A stretch of DNA of 64,000 nt from Mycolicibacterium confluentis (GCF_010729895.1 NZ_AP022612.1:4650001-4714000), one strand, 5' to 3'. Positions 43,208 to 52,794 are shown, counted from the first letter of the stretch. Notes: generated by a model from the letters alone, not told the origin. Program-made: numbers and translations.

Positions 43208-44320
43208 ATGAGTGTGAGTGCGACAGCCGAACAGAAGGCGCTGCGCGAAGCCGTCAGCGCCTTGATGACCAGGCATTTCACCGAGGAGCGCGTGCGGGAG
43301 CTGATGGCGACCGACACCGCCTTCGACGAGGCCGCCTGGCAGGAGCTTGCAGACATGGGTCTGCTGGGCCTGTTGATCCCCGAGGAGCAGGGTGGCGCCG
43401 GTGCGGGCTACAGCGACCTCGGCATCGTGGTCGAGGAATTGGGCAGCGCGCTGTTCTGCGGCCCGTTCCTCCCCTCGGCCGTCCTGACCCCCGCACTGCT
43501 GCTTGCCACGGCCGACGACGCCGAGCAGGGCTCCGTGCTGCCGAAGCTCGCCGCAGGCGAGTTGGTCGCGACGGTGGCGTTCGCCGAGGGCAACTCGACC
43601 GAGGTGCCGACCGAACTCGAGACCACGGCCACCGAGTCCGGCGGGCAGTGGACCCTCACCGGCGAGAAGAAGTTCGTGCTGGACGCCGGGATCGCCGGTG
43701 TCGTCTACGTCCTGGCACAGACCGACGCCGGACCATCGGTCTTCGCCGCCGAGGCGGACGCCCCGGGACTCGAGGTCACGCTGTGCAACACCGTCGACCT
43801 CACGCGCAAGCTCAGCAACGTGCGGTTCGACAACACCCCGGCACGCCTCGTGGGCCAGGCCGGCGCGGGCGCCGACGCGTTCGGTGCCGCGGTGCAGGCC
43901 GGCTCCATCGCGCTGGTCAGCGAGCAGGCGGGCGGCGCTCAGCGCGCTATGCGCCTGGCCGTGGACTATGCCAAGACCCGCTTCCAGTTCGGTCGCGCGA
44001 TCGGCAGCTTCCAGGCCGTCAAGCACATGTGCACCGACATGCTGCTGGAGGCCGAGTCGTCAGTGTCGGCGGCACGGCACGTCGCGGCGGCGTTCGACGC
44101 GGGTGCCGACGGTGCGGCCGCCGATCTGGCGCTGGCGCAGGGCTACTGCTCGGACGCGTACGTGTACGTGGCGGCCACCGGCATCCAGGTGCACGGCGGC
44201 ATCGGTTTCACCTGGGAACACGCTTCACACCTGTATCTGCGCCGCGCGCGCAGCGACGCTCAACTGCTCGGCACCCCGGCCTCGCACCGGGAGCGCTACC
44301 TGACCTTGAAGGGGGCCTGA
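43208..44320 (+). CDS. Acyl-CoA dehydrogenase, partner subunit (fadE pair)
   Basis: A 370-aa acyl-CoA dehydrogenase-like subunit. The C-terminal domain keeps TRFQFGRAIGSFQAVKH (about residue 260) and VHGGIGFTWEHASHLY (about 330). The FAD-side SEP-GSD loop is absent, as in the partner of a heteromeric pair. The ATG at 43208 begins MSVSATAEQKALREAV, a normal family start. Its stop overlaps the next ATG in TGATGA, so the two subunits are co-translated. Upstream lies the operator shared with fadD4. The pair is expected to dehydrogenate the CoA ester produced by FadD4. Confidence 0.88.
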   Translation: MSVSATAEQKALREAVSALMTRHFTEERVRELMATDTAFDEAAWQELADMGLLGLLIPEEQGGAGAGYSDLGIVVEELGSALFCGPFLPSAVLTPALLLATADDAEQGSVLPKLAAGELVATVAFAEGNSTEVPTELETTATESGGQWTLTGEKKFVLDAGIAGVVYVLAQTDAGPSVFAAEADAPGLEVTLCNTVDLTRKLSNVRFDNTPARLVGQAGAGADAFGAAVQAGSIALVSEQAGGAQRAMRLAVDYAKTRFQFGRAIGSFQAVKHMCTDMLLEAESSVSAARHVAAAFDAGADGAAADLALAQGYCSDAYVYVAATGIQVHGGIGFTWEHASHLYLRRARSDAQLLGTPASHRERYLTLKGA

Positions 44321-45483
44321 TGAGCACCGACATCCGCACTGAGGTCCGCGAATGGCTGGCCGCCAACTTCACGCCCGGCATGGACCGTGCCGAGTGGGCC
44401 AAGCTGGTCTTCGAGAACGGCTGGGCCGTGCCCAGCTGGGAGCCCGAGTGGTACGGCCGCGGCCTGAGCGATGCCGAATCCCGTATCGTGGCAGCCGAAT
44501 TCGCTGAGGTGGGCGCCAAGGGGACCGGCCATGACCGCGCCAACCTGTTCGCCTGCACACTGCACGACCACGGCACCGAGGAGCAGAAGCGCCGCCTGCT
44601 GCCGCCGTCGCTGCGCGGTGAGACCAAGTGGTGCCTGCTCTACAGCGAGCCCGGCGCCGGATCGGACCTCGCCGGCCTGCGCACCCGCGCCGACCGCGAC
44701 GGCGACAACTACGTCATCAACGGCCAGAAGGTGTGGACGTCGTTCGCGGCCACCGCCGACTACGGCCTGCTGGTGGCCCGCACCGACTGGGATGTGCCCA
44801 AGCACCGCGGGATCAGCTTCTTCATGTTCCCCATGCGCCAGGACGGCGTCGAGGTGCGCCCGATCCACCAGATCACCGGTGAGTCGGAGTTCAACGAGGT
44901 GTTCATCACCGATGCGTTGGTTCCCGCCGACAACCTGATCGGTGAGCTCAACGGTGGTTGGGGCGTGCTCCAGTCCGCGCTGGGCTACGAGCGTCGCCTG
45001 ATGGGTGACCTGGCCCGCACCTCGAAGGCGTCCAGCAAGCCGCAGGTCGAGAAGACCGACGACAAGGACACCCTGATCGGTCTGGCCCGCGAGTTCGGCA
45101 AGCTGGACGACAGCCACACGCGTCAGCAGATCGCGAAGATGGACGCCCTGGCGGCGGTGAACAAGTGGAACACCGCGCGCGCCAAGGCCGCCCGCGGCAT
45201 CGAAGGCGCCATCCTGCAGGCACTCGGCAAGATCGCGATGTCGCGCATCCTGCACGAGACGGCCAAGGTGCAGACCGAGATCGTGGGGCCCGAGTCGATG
45301 CTGGCGGGCCCCGAGAACCCGGTGGGCGACGGCGTCACGTTCCGCACACTCAACGCCTACTTCACCTCGATCGGCGGCGGCACCGACCAGATCCAGCGCA
45401 ACATCGTCGGCGAGCGCATCCTGGGCCTGCCCAAGGAGCCGGAGCCCTACAAGGAGACCGCGTTCCGCGAACTCCCGCACTGA
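44320..45483 (+). CDS. Acyl-CoA dehydrogenase, FAD-binding subunit (FadE3-like region)
   Basis: A 387-aa acyl-CoA dehydrogenase with the FAD/substrate loop LLYSEPGAGSDLAGLR, VWTSFAATADYG, and the C-terminal FTSIGGGTDQIQRNIVGERILG, which is the classical end of the family. It is the catalytic partner of the preceding gene. M. tuberculosis has fadE3 (Rv0215c) next to fadD4 here, but the pair arrangement in this window differs and the exact orthology is not certain. The gene ends with TGA directly against the complementary stop of the amidohydrolase gene (TGATCA). Confidence 0.9.
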   Translation: MSTDIRTEVREWLAANFTPGMDRAEWAKLVFENGWAVPSWEPEWYGRGLSDAESRIVAAEFAEVGAKGTGHDRANLFACTLHDHGTEEQKRRLLPPSLRGETKWCLLYSEPGAGSDLAGLRTRADRDGDNYVINGQKVWTSFAATADYGLLVARTDWDVPKHRGISFFMFPMRQDGVEVRPIHQITGESEFNEVFITDALVPADNLIGELNGGWGVLQSALGYERRLMGDLARTSKASSKPQVEKTDDKDTLIGLAREFGKLDDSHTRQQIAKMDALAAVNKWNTARAKAARGIEGAILQALGKIAMSRILHETAKVQTEIVGPESMLAGPENPVGDGVTFRTLNAYFTSIGGGTDQIQRNIVGERILGLPKEPEPYKETAFRELPH

Positions 45484-46809
45484 TCACTGCGTAACAAGCT
45501 CACCGCCGATGATGGTCGCCGAGACCATCTCGGCGGTGAGTGCGTTCAGGGCCTCCTGCGGCCCGGCCGACAACATCACGAGGTCACCGGCCTCACCCAC
45601 CGCCACCGCGCGGGGTCGGGCCGGGTCCGACGCGTGACCGAGGAACATGGTCAGCGCCGCGCGCGGTGAAACGCGTTCGGCCTCACCGAGAATCGCCCCC
45701 GCCGGAGTCTGACGGCGCACCGCGGCGCGCATCGCGGCCCACGGGTCGGCAGCGCCGAACGGGGTATCCGTGGACAGTGCGACCGCGACGCCGGCGTTGA
45801 CCAGGGTGGCCACCCGCCACAGATCCGGAAGCTGTTCAGCGGGAACGTCGTCCAGATACTCGTCGCCGCGCTCGGCGACGAAGTTGGGCTGGGTCACGAC
45901 CGTGACGCCGAGTTCGGCCAGATCGCCGAGGAGATCCGGCGGGACGACGGCGGCGTGCTCGATCCGGTCCCCTCTGCGGGTTCGGGCTGCGCGCAACGCG
46001 GCCAGCGCCACCACCAGTTGGCTGTCGGTCACGCAGTGCACCGCGACCGGACGTCCGCCGTCATGGCAGCGGCGCACCCATTCGGTCAATGCGTCCAGAT
46101 CCAGCGTCGGGTCGTCCAGGATGACCTTGGTCGCGCCCAGCGTGACGCCGGGGACCTCGCCGACCTCGGGCGGTGCCATGCAGTGCAGGCGCTGCCGCAG
46201 TTGGCCTGAACGCCGTGCCGCGGCAAGCTTTTCGAGGTCGGCGCGGCTCTGACCGGGGGTGGCCTCGGTCAGGCCCGTCACACCGTACGACGTCAGCACC
46301 GCGCTCAGCGGGCCCAACGCAGGCACTCTCCGTGGCCAGGCCGCCAGCGAGTCCGTGCGGAACAGTCGGCCGTCGGTGTCTTCCCCGAGGCCCACCCGGG
46401 CCAGGGCCGCCGAGTTGAGCACCCACATCGCACCACTGCGGTGCTGCACACGCACCGGCCGGTCCGGCACCAGGGCATCCAGCACCGCGCGATCCAGTGG
46501 GCCGGCCACCGAGTCGTGATAGCCGACCGCGCGCACCCAGCCGTCGGCGTCCACCGGCGCCTGCTGCAGTGCGGCGGCGAACTCGGAGCGAGACCGCGGC
46601 GGGCCCACCCGTACGGAGTCCAGCGCGGCGGCGGTGGCCAGAAGATGCACATGGTGGTCGTGAAGGCCGGGCAGCACCAGGCCGCCCCGGGCGTCGAGCA
46701 CGTCCTCTCCGCTGCGCGCAGACAGGTTCGGGCCGACAGCGGTGACCGTTTCCTCGACGCGCACGTCGACGGTTCTGCCGTCGAGCAGGGCCGCGCGCTG
46801 GATCAGCAC
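45484..46809 (-). CDS. Amidohydrolase (imidazolonepropionase/amidohydrolase-3-like)
   Basis: A 441-aa metal-dependent hydrolase of the amidohydrolase superfamily. It has the metal motif HDHHVHL near residue 51, a His in AVHCVTD near 260, His in RIEHAAVV, and Asp in LSTDTPFGA near 348, the pattern of a mononuclear or binuclear site. It would hydrolyse an amide or a cyclic imide/ester bond; the substrate is unknown. It is last in the minus-strand operon fadD4-hydratase-CoA transferase-amidohydrolase, with its start overlapping the CoA-transferase stop by 7 bases. Presence in an acyl-CoA operon suggests removal of an N-linked or ring-linked group. Confidence 0.8.
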   Translation of the reverse strand: MLIQRAALLDGRTVDVRVEETVTAVGPNLSARSGEDVLDARGGLVLPGLHDHHVHLLATAAALDSVRVGPPRSRSEFAAALQQAPVDADGWVRAVGYHDSVAGPLDRAVLDALVPDRPVRVQHRSGAMWVLNSAALARVGLGEDTDGRLFRTDSLAAWPRRVPALGPLSAVLTSYGVTGLTEATPGQSRADLEKLAAARRSGQLRQRLHCMAPPEVGEVPGVTLGATKVILDDPTLDLDALTEWVRRCHDGGRPVAVHCVTDSQLVVALAALRAARTRRGDRIEHAAVVPPDLLGDLAELGVTVVTQPNFVAERGDEYLDDVPAEQLPDLWRVATLVNAGVAVALSTDTPFGAADPWAAMRAAVRRQTPAGAILGEAERVSPRAALTMFLGHASDPARPRAVAVGEAGDLVMLSAGPQEALNALTAEMVSATIIGGELVTQ

Positions 46810-47936
46810 GGCGGGCCGATCCTGCCGGCGACCAGAGCCTCGACCTCGGCCTGATGCGCCCCCAATTCGGCTGCGGAAGAATCAATTCCGACCGGGGTGG
46901 CCGGTGGTGCGTCGACGACGGCACCGGAGGGACCCGCCGCGTAGGTGGCCGCGACTGCGGACATCGCGACCTCGGCGAGCAGACCCCCTCCACGCTGCAC
47001 GGCGTCGAGCACCGCGTGTGCCGCGGCGAGCCCCGTCAACGGGTCGGCGATGGCGTCACCGACGAACACCGGGCCGTCGGGGCCGCGGCCCACGAGTCCA
47101 CCGGCCACCGCGGCGTCGTCCCCGAAGGCCACCCGAGCGCGGCCGTTCTCGTCCGTGCCGTGCCCGGTGATGCGCACCCAGACCCGGCCGGACAGCGGCG
47201 CAATGTCATGCGGTCCGAGGCCGCGGCGCGTCAACGCATCGGGACGCGAACCCTCCAGCACCACGTCGGCGGCCTGAAGCAGACGGGCCAGCGCGTCCCG
47301 GTCCCGGTCGAAATCTGCTGCGTAGCAGAGCTTTCCAGCATTCATCCAGTCAAAGAACCGGCGGTCACCCAGTCTGGTCCCGTCGGGCCGGCCGGGGCTC
47401 TCGACCTTGACCACGGTCGCGCCTGCACGGAACAGCAGTTGCCCACACAGGGGCCCGGCCCACATCGAGGACAGGTCGACCACCAGCAGCTCCCCCAGCG
47501 GGCGCGTCGGACCCGCAGTGCCACAGCCGATCACGCGCGGGGGTGCGCCCTCGGCCTCGCCCAGGGCGGCCACCGGCAGGCCCAGCAGCACCGCGCGCTC
47601 CACGACGTCCGCCGAGGTCCGCGCCGCGGCCCAGCATTCGATTGCCGGCCACGGATCGTCGGCGCTGTCGTCGGCCTCCAGCAGTGCGGGGACCGCGGCG
47701 AGGTCGTCGGTGCGCGACAGCGTCAACGCACTCCAGCCGTCGAGGGTGCGCAGCAGTCGGGTGGCCCCGCCTGCCGAGACTCGGCCCTGCGGCGCCAGTT
47801 CCAGCAGAGCGGCCCGGCCGGAGAGCAGTTCCCAGGCGTCGACGTGCCCGGTCAGCGCGTCGGCCTGGTCAGCCAGGACGTCTGCGACGGCCTGCGCACG
47901 CGAGAGCACGGAATCGGTGATGCCGAGTGTGCCCAT
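46803..47936 (-). CDS. Class III CoA-transferase (CaiB/BaiF family)
   Basis: A 377-aa family III CoA-transferase. LVVDLSSMWAGPLCGQLLFRAGATVVKVE (core: SSMWAGPLCG) and DFDRDRDALARLLQAADVVLEGSRPDAL are family hallmarks. The catalytic Asp is in this class normally at about residue 170, here in the segment RRFFDWMNAGK. It moves CoA between carboxylic acids. The start ATG at 47936 lacks a strong ribosome binding site but the upstream frame is not coding. It overlaps the downstream amidohydrolase by 7 bases and follows the hydratase gene by 20 bp, so it is within the fadD4 operon. Confidence 0.82.
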   Translation of the reverse strand: MGTLGITDSVLSRAQAVADVLADQADALTGHVDAWELLSGRAALLELAPQGRVSAGGATRLLRTLDGWSALTLSRTDDLAAVPALLEADDSADDPWPAIECWAAARTSADVVERAVLLGLPVAALGEAEGAPPRVIGCGTAGPTRPLGELLVVDLSSMWAGPLCGQLLFRAGATVVKVESPGRPDGTRLGDRRFFDWMNAGKLCYAADFDRDRDALARLLQAADVVLEGSRPDALTRRGLGPHDIAPLSGRVWVRITGHGTDENGRARVAFGDDAAVAGGLVGRGPDGPVFVGDAIADPLTGLAAAHAVLDAVQRGGGLLAEVAMSAVAATYAAGPSGAVVDAPPATPVGIDSSAAELGAHQAEVEALVAGRIGPPC

Positions 47937-47956
47937 GGCGAAATTGTCCCTGCCCG

Positions 47957-48898
47957 TCACTCGATCGCGTCGATCAGCCCCCAGGCCAGCGCGGTGTCGG
48001 CGTCGATCGTCTGACCCGACAGCACCAGGTGGGCGGTGCGCCAACGGCCGATGCGCCGCGTGATGCTCACGGTGCCACCGGCCCCCGGAATCAGGCCCAG
48101 CGACAACTCAGGGAGGCCGAACACCGTGCCCGGGGTGCACCGCACGGTGCCACAGAATGCCGCCATCTCCAGGCCGCTGCCCAGTGCGCGGCCGTGCACC
48201 TGAGCGCGGCAGGCGGGGCCGAGGCGCGCGGTGAGCGCATCGAGTGCCAGCGCGGGGCTGTACCGGGTGCGGGCCAGGTGCGCGCTGGCCGGATCGTCGA
48301 ACGTGCCGAACTCCGCCAGGTCCCCGCCGCTGCAGAACGACGGGCCGGCGCCCGACAGCACCACCTCGTCGACGCCCGGGTCCAGCAGCGCCACGTCGAG
48401 CGCCTCGAGCAGCGCGGCCCGCGCATCGGTGCTGAAGGCATTGTGCCGCTGTGGCCGGTTGAAGGACACGTACAGCGTGTCGCCGTCACGATGGGCCAGG
48501 ACGGGATCGGGCGTCTGCGGAACCTGCGCCGGGCCGCGCTCGGTGAGCCAGCGCGCGAACTCCGATCCCGACTGCAGCGTGGAGTACGCCAGCGATTCGG
48601 TGATCACGCCAGGTGCCGCGGGCGCGTGCACGTCCACGGCGCGCAGCACGTCGTCGCAGACCGCCGCTGCCTGCGGCCACCGCGTCACGCGGTCGGTCAG
48701 GTCTGCCAGGGCCTCGTCGACCGACGGCACGGCCACCGTGCGGCGATCATGCGCCGGCCCCTCGACGAGCGTGAATGTCGCGCGCTCCAGCCAGAACTCG
48801 GCGTGGGGATGCGCGATGTCGCCCGTCGCGATCACGACGCCTGTCGGACAGGCCCCCTCAGTCAGGGGCGCGGGGTCCGACAGGTCGACGATGATCAC
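47957..48898 (-). CDS. Enoyl-CoA hydratase/isomerase with N-terminal extension
   Basis: A 313-aa crotonase-fold protein. The crotonase core starts near residue 130 (FNRPQRHNAFS), with oxyanion motif GPSFCSGGDL (about 183-191) and GRALGSGLEMAA, then ELSLGLIPGAGG. About 120 residues precede the core, an unusual extension for a hydratase of normal size 260; it contains no recognised motif. It starts at GTG 48898, 7 bp from the fadD4 stop. It is the hydration (or isomerisation) step for the enoyl-CoA formed by the fadE pair that shares the operator with fadD4. Confidence 0.85.
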   Translation of the reverse strand: MIIVDLSDPAPLTEGACPTGVVIATGDIAHPHAEFWLERATFTLVEGPAHDRRTVAVPSVDEALADLTDRVTRWPQAAAVCDDVLRAVDVHAPAAPGVITESLAYSTLQSGSEFARWLTERGPAQVPQTPDPVLAHRDGDTLYVSFNRPQRHNAFSTDARAALLEALDVALLDPGVDEVVLSGAGPSFCSGGDLAEFGTFDDPASAHLARTRYSPALALDALTARLGPACRAQVHGRALGSGLEMAAFCGTVRCTPGTVFGLPELSLGLIPGAGGTVSITRRIGRWRTAHLVLSGQTIDADTALAWGLIDAIE

Positions 48899-48905
48899 CG
48901 GTTCA

Positions 48906-50432
48906 CTATGACGTGCCGCCGCCGTACCTGGCGATCAGGCTCTGCTTGTAGAGCTTGCCCGTGTCGGTGCGGGGCAGTTCAGCCTCGAACGAGATGCTGC
49001 GCGGGCACTTGTAGTGCGACAGGCGTTCCCGGAGCCAGCCGATCAGTTCGTCGGCGAACTCGTCGGTGGCGTCGGCCTGATCGACGGTCTGCACGACACC
49101 CTTGACGCTCTGGCCCATCTCGTCGTCCGGGATGCCGAACACCGCGGCGTCCATCACCTTGGGGTGCGTGACGAGCATGTTCTCGGCTTCCTGCGGGTAG
49201 ATGTTCACACCGCCCGAGATGATCATGTGGTGGCGGCGGTCGGTGAGGTAGAGGTAGCCCTCCTCATCGACATATCCGATGTCGCCCACCGTCTTCCACC
49301 CGTGCGTGTTGCGCGACTTGGCGGTCTTCTCGGTGTCGTTGAGGTACTCGAAATCGTTGCCGCCCTCGAAGTACACCTCGCCGGCCTGACCGGCGGGCAG
49401 TTCGTTGCCGTCCTCATCGAGAATGTGCACCACACCGGTCATCGCCTTGCCCACCGATCCGGGGTGCGTCAGCCATTCCTCGGCGGTGATCAGCGTCGCG
49501 CCGATGGCCTCCGAGGAGGCGTAGTACTCGTCCACGATCGGACCCCACCAGTCGATCATCTGCTTCTTGACCTCGACGGGACACGGCGCGGCCGCGTGCA
49601 TGACGCGTTTGAGGCTCGACACGTCGTACGAATCGCGGACGTCCTGCGGCAGTTTGAGCATGCGGGTGAACATCACCGGCACGAACTGACCGTGCGTCAC
49701 CTTGTGCTTGGCGATGGCGTCGAGGCAGCCCTCGGCGTCGAACTTGTCCATCACCACGGTGGTGTGGCCTGCGGCCTGCACCTGCATCGACCACACCGAG
49801 GGCGCGGTGTGGTACAGCGGCGCGGGGCTGATGTACACCGAGTCAGGCGACATCCAGAAGCTGACCAGAAGCGCCATCATTCCCGGCACCTCGGTCGGCG
49901 GCAGATGCGACAGTTCACGCTTGATGCCCTTGGGCCGGCCCGTCGTGCCCGACGAGTACTGCAGCAGATCGCCCTCGATCTCGTCGTCGATCGGGGTGGC
50001 GGGCTGATCGGCCACCGCCTCCGGGTAGCGCGCCCACCCGTCGAGATCGTCGTCGGCGATGAGCAGCGTGGCGGGCAGGCCGCCGGGCAGTTCCGAGCCC
50101 AGGTTCTCCAGGATCTTGCGCGTGCCCGCCGAGCCCACGATGGCCGAGGCGCCGCTGTTGTCGACGATGTAGGCGGCCTCGGCGGCGGTCAGATGTGTGC
50201 TGATCGGCACGTAGTACAGGCCACTGCGGCGCGCAGCCCACATCACCGCGTGGATGTGCTGGTTGTTCTCCATGAGGATGGCCACCGCATCGCCCTCTTT
50301 GAGGCCCTGCTTGCGGAAGTAGTGGGCCAGTCGGTTGGCGCGGGCCTCGAGTTCGTCGAAGGTCACGACGGTCCCCGAGGGGTACATGATGATGGCCGGC
50401 TTGTCTGCCCCGATGTGCTCACGGATCTGCAT
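48906..50432 (-). CDS. fadD4: Acyl-CoA ligase FadD4
   Basis: A 508-aa ANL-superfamily ligase activating a carboxylic acid with ATP and CoA. It shows YSSGTTGRPKGIK, YASSEAIGA, TVGDIGYVDEEGYLYL, RRHHMIISGGVNIYP and the catalytic Lys in PRTDTGKLYK. It corresponds to M. tuberculosis FadD4 (Rv0214) by position beside pckG and lipC/lipW. It is first in a four-gene operon with a hydratase, CoA transferase and amidohydrolase. The perfect operator TTGACA-N2-TGTCAA lies 24 bp upstream of the ATG and overlaps the likely -35. Substrate unknown. Confidence 0.9.
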   Translation of the reverse strand: MQIREHIGADKPAIIMYPSGTVVTFDELEARANRLAHYFRKQGLKEGDAVAILMENNQHIHAVMWAARRSGLYYVPISTHLTAAEAAYIVDNSGASAIVGSAGTRKILENLGSELPGGLPATLLIADDDLDGWARYPEAVADQPATPIDDEIEGDLLQYSSGTTGRPKGIKRELSHLPPTEVPGMMALLVSFWMSPDSVYISPAPLYHTAPSVWSMQVQAAGHTTVVMDKFDAEGCLDAIAKHKVTHGQFVPVMFTRMLKLPQDVRDSYDVSSLKRVMHAAAPCPVEVKKQMIDWWGPIVDEYYASSEAIGATLITAEEWLTHPGSVGKAMTGVVHILDEDGNELPAGQAGEVYFEGGNDFEYLNDTEKTAKSRNTHGWKTVGDIGYVDEEGYLYLTDRRHHMIISGGVNIYPQEAENMLVTHPKVMDAAVFGIPDDEMGQSVKGVVQTVDQADATDEFADELIGWLRERLSHYKCPRSISFEAELPRTDTGKLYKQSLIARYGGGTS

Positions 50433-50454
50433 GAAAGCACTTTACTTTGCACAT

Positions 50455-50470
50455 GTTGACAGGTGTCAAC
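50455..50470. promoter_or_regulatory. Perfect operator before fadD4 (GTTGACA-GG-TGTCAAC)
   Basis: A 16-bp inverted repeat with perfect 7-bp arms. On the minus strand its right half supplies a -35 TTGACA, with TAAAGT or AGTAAA as possible -10. A repressor bound here would block fadD4 transcription. A one-mismatch copy controls the fadE pair at 43208. Confidence 0.65.
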
Positions 50471-50519
50471 CGGTTGGTTGGTCGGCTCGAATTCTGCCGC
50501 GCCTCAACCCCGGAAACGC

Positions 50520-50575
50520 CGCGAGCGCTCACCCACGGTTTCGGGTGGGAAACCGTACGTGGGTGAGCGCTCGCG
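50520..50575 (-). terminator. Nested long hairpin after pckG
   Basis: Perfect 18-nt arms (50520-50537 and 50558-50575) surround a second short stem, GGTTTC (50537-50542) with GAAACC (50549-50554). It lies 12 bases after the pckG stop on the minus strand. No T tract; probably the pckG transcript end. Confidence 0.7.
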
Positions 50576-50586
50576 GGAAAGAGTTT

Positions 50587-52410
50587 CTAGCCCTCGGCCA
50601 GACGCGTCTTGAGCGCGTCGAACTCGTCCTTGATGCCGGTCGGCAGTTTCTCACCGACGAACTCGAACCACTCCTCGATCAGCGGCAGTTCGGCCCGCCA
50701 CTCGTCGGCGTTGACCGCCAGGGCCTCGTCGACGTCGGACGCGTCGACATCCAGACCCGACAGGTCCAGGTCGCCCGCGGTGGGCACGGTGCCAATGGCC
50801 GTGGACTGTCCGCCGGCCTTCTGCTCGATGCGCTCGATGATCCACTTCATGACACGGCTGTTCTCGCCGAATCCCGGCCACAGGAAGCGGCCGTCGTCGC
50901 CGCGGCGGAACCAGTTGACGAAGAAGATCTTCGGCAGCTGGGACTCGTCGGCGTTCTTGCCGATGTCGATCCAGTGCTGGAAGTAGTCACCGACGTTGTA
51001 GCCCAGGAACGGCAGCATCGCCATCGGGTCGCGGCGCACCGTGCCGACCTTGCCCTCGGCCGCGGCGGTCTGCTCGCTGCCCAGCGTGGCGCCGATGAAG
51101 ACGCCGTGCTGCCAGTCGCGCGCCTGGGTCACCAGCGGGACCGTCGTCTTGCGGCGACCGCCGAACAGGATGGCCGAGATCGGCACGCCCTGCGGGTCAT
51201 TCCACTCGGGGGCCAGCGTCGGGCACTGCGACATCGGGGTGCAGTAACGCGAGTTCGGGTGCGCGGCCTTGCCGTCCGACTCGGGCGTCCAGTCCTCGCC
51301 CTTCCAGTCGATGAGGTGCTGCGGGTCGCCCTCGAGGCCCTCCCACCAGACGTCGCCGTCGTCGGTCTTGGCGACGTTGGTGAAGACGGTGTTGCCCGCC
51401 GCGATGGTCTTCATGGCGTTCGGGTTCGACGACCAGTTGGTGCCGGGCGCGACGCCGAAGAAGCCGAACTCGGGGTTGGTGGCGTAGAGGCGGCCGTCCT
51501 TGCCGAACCGCATCCAGGCGATGTCGTCACCGACGGTCTCGGCGCGCCAGCCTTCGATGGTGGGCTGCAGCATCGCGAGGTTGGTCTTGCCGCACGCCGA
51601 CGGGAAGGCCGCCGCGACGAAGTACGCCTTGTTCTCCGGCGAGATCAGCTTGAGGATCAGCATGTGCTCGGCCAGCCAGCCCTCGTCGTGGGCCATGGCC
51701 GAGGCGATGCGCAGCGAGTAGCACTTCTTGCCCAGCAGCGCGTTGCCGCCGTAACCCGAGCCGAAGCTCCAGATCTCGCGGGTCTCCGGGAAGTGGGTGA
51801 TGTATTTGGTGTCGTTGCACGGCCACGGCACGTCCTTCTGGCCGGCCTCGAGCGGGGCGCCCAACGAGTGCAGTGCCTTGACGAAGAAACCGTCGGTGCC
51901 GATCTTGTCCAGCGCGGCCTGTCCCATCCGGGTCATGGTGCGCATCGAGACGACGACGTACTCCGAGTCGGTGATCTCCACGCCGAGCTTGGGGTCTTCG
52001 GCGTCCAGCGGGCCCATGCAGAACGGGACGACGTACATCGTCCGGCCGCGCATGCTGCCGCGGTACAGATCGCTCATCAACGGCCGCATCTCGGCGGGGT
52101 CCATCCAGTTGTTGGTCGGACCGGCGTCGATCTGCCGCTCGGAGCAGATGAAGGTGCGGGACTCGACGCGCGCGACGTCGGAGGGGTCGGACAGTGCGAG
52201 GTAGGAATTGGGCTGCTTGTCGTCGTTCAGGCGCTGAAACGTGCCCGCCTCGACGAGCTGATCGGCCAGCCGCGCGTACTCCTCCTCGGAGCCGTCAGCA
52301 AACACCACCCGATCGGGCTGCGTGAGTTCGGCAACTTCGGCAACCCAGGCGAGCAGTCCCTTATGCGTCGTTGGGGCCGAATCAAGGCCTGGGATGGTCG
52401 CTGAAGTCAT
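50587..52410 (-). CDS. pckG: Phosphoenolpyruvate carboxykinase (GTP)
   Basis: A 607-aa GTP-dependent PEP carboxykinase (606 aa in M. tuberculosis), converting oxaloacetate and GTP to PEP, GDP and CO2, the gateway of gluconeogenesis from fatty acids and sterols. It has the kinase-1 P-loop [11 protein letters not shown] (reactive Cys273, Lys275), the substrate motif [15 protein letters not shown], and [10 protein letters not shown]. The ATG at 52410 follows AGGAGAAC. It stands alone with a 384-bp upstream region and a long hairpin at its end. Its closeness to the many lipid-catabolism genes fits use of lipid carbon. Confidence 0.97.
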   Translation of the reverse strand: MTSATIPGLDSAPTTHKGLLAWVAEVAELTQPDRVVFADGSEEEYARLADQLVEAGTFQRLNDDKQPNSYLALSDPSDVARVESRTFICSERQIDAGPTNNWMDPAEMRPLMSDLYRGSMRGRTMYVVPFCMGPLDAEDPKLGVEITDSEYVVVSMRTMTRMGQAALDKIGTDGFFVKALHSLGAPLEAGQKDVPWPCNDTKYITHFPETREIWSFGSGYGGNALLGKKCYSLRIASAMAHDEGWLAEHMLILKLISPENKAYFVAAAFPSACGKTNLAMLQPTIEGWRAETVGDDIAWMRFGKDGRLYATNPEFGFFGVAPGTNWSSNPNAMKTIAAGNTVFTNVAKTDDGDVWWEGLEGDPQHLIDWKGEDWTPESDGKAAHPNSRYCTPMSQCPTLAPEWNDPQGVPISAILFGGRRKTTVPLVTQARDWQHGVFIGATLGSEQTAAAEGKVGTVRRDPMAMLPFLGYNVGDYFQHWIDIGKNADESQLPKIFFVNWFRRGDDGRFLWPGFGENSRVMKWIIERIEQKAGGQSTAIGTVPTAGDLDLSGLDVDASDVDEALAVNADEWRAELPLIEEWFEFVGEKLPTGIKDEFDALKTRLAEG

Positions 52411-52794
52411 GAAGTTCTCCTGCTCAGGTTTATTCGTGTTCCACCCTCGAGGACGCAGACCCCCGGTTTTCGGGCGGATCGCGCTCGACGGTCGTCCCTG
52501 GTTAGAGGTTAACGCGGGCGACACACGCGCGGACAATCGAGACCCTGTCCAAATACTCACAGGAACGATTCAGAAAACGTCAAGTGCGATATTCAACCGC
52601 TCTCAGCGCCCGTGGACCCACGCCCGCGCTGCCAGGATGCCGCGAAGAGATCAATTGGTCCATATTCTGGCGAGTCGACACGGCGCGCAACCCGAAGGGC
52701 GCGCCGAGCGCCGCCGCAGGGCGTTTTCGCAGAGTTCCACAACGCCGTGAAGCTGTGCGCAGACCGCGCATCGCCTGGGACGACAACCTGTTCG
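52411..52794. promoter_or_regulatory. pckG upstream region, 384 bp without a gene
   Basis: This stretch lies between pckG and the convergently oriented end of the P-loop-like gene. On the minus strand a -35-like TTGACG (52583-52578) stands 19 bp from GAGTAT (52558-52553), a weak promoter candidate that would give a leader of about 140 bases. No convincing protein gene is seen in any frame; short frames at 52580-52870 show no family features. The long leader could hold a regulatory element, but no known riboswitch was recognised. Confidence 0.4.
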
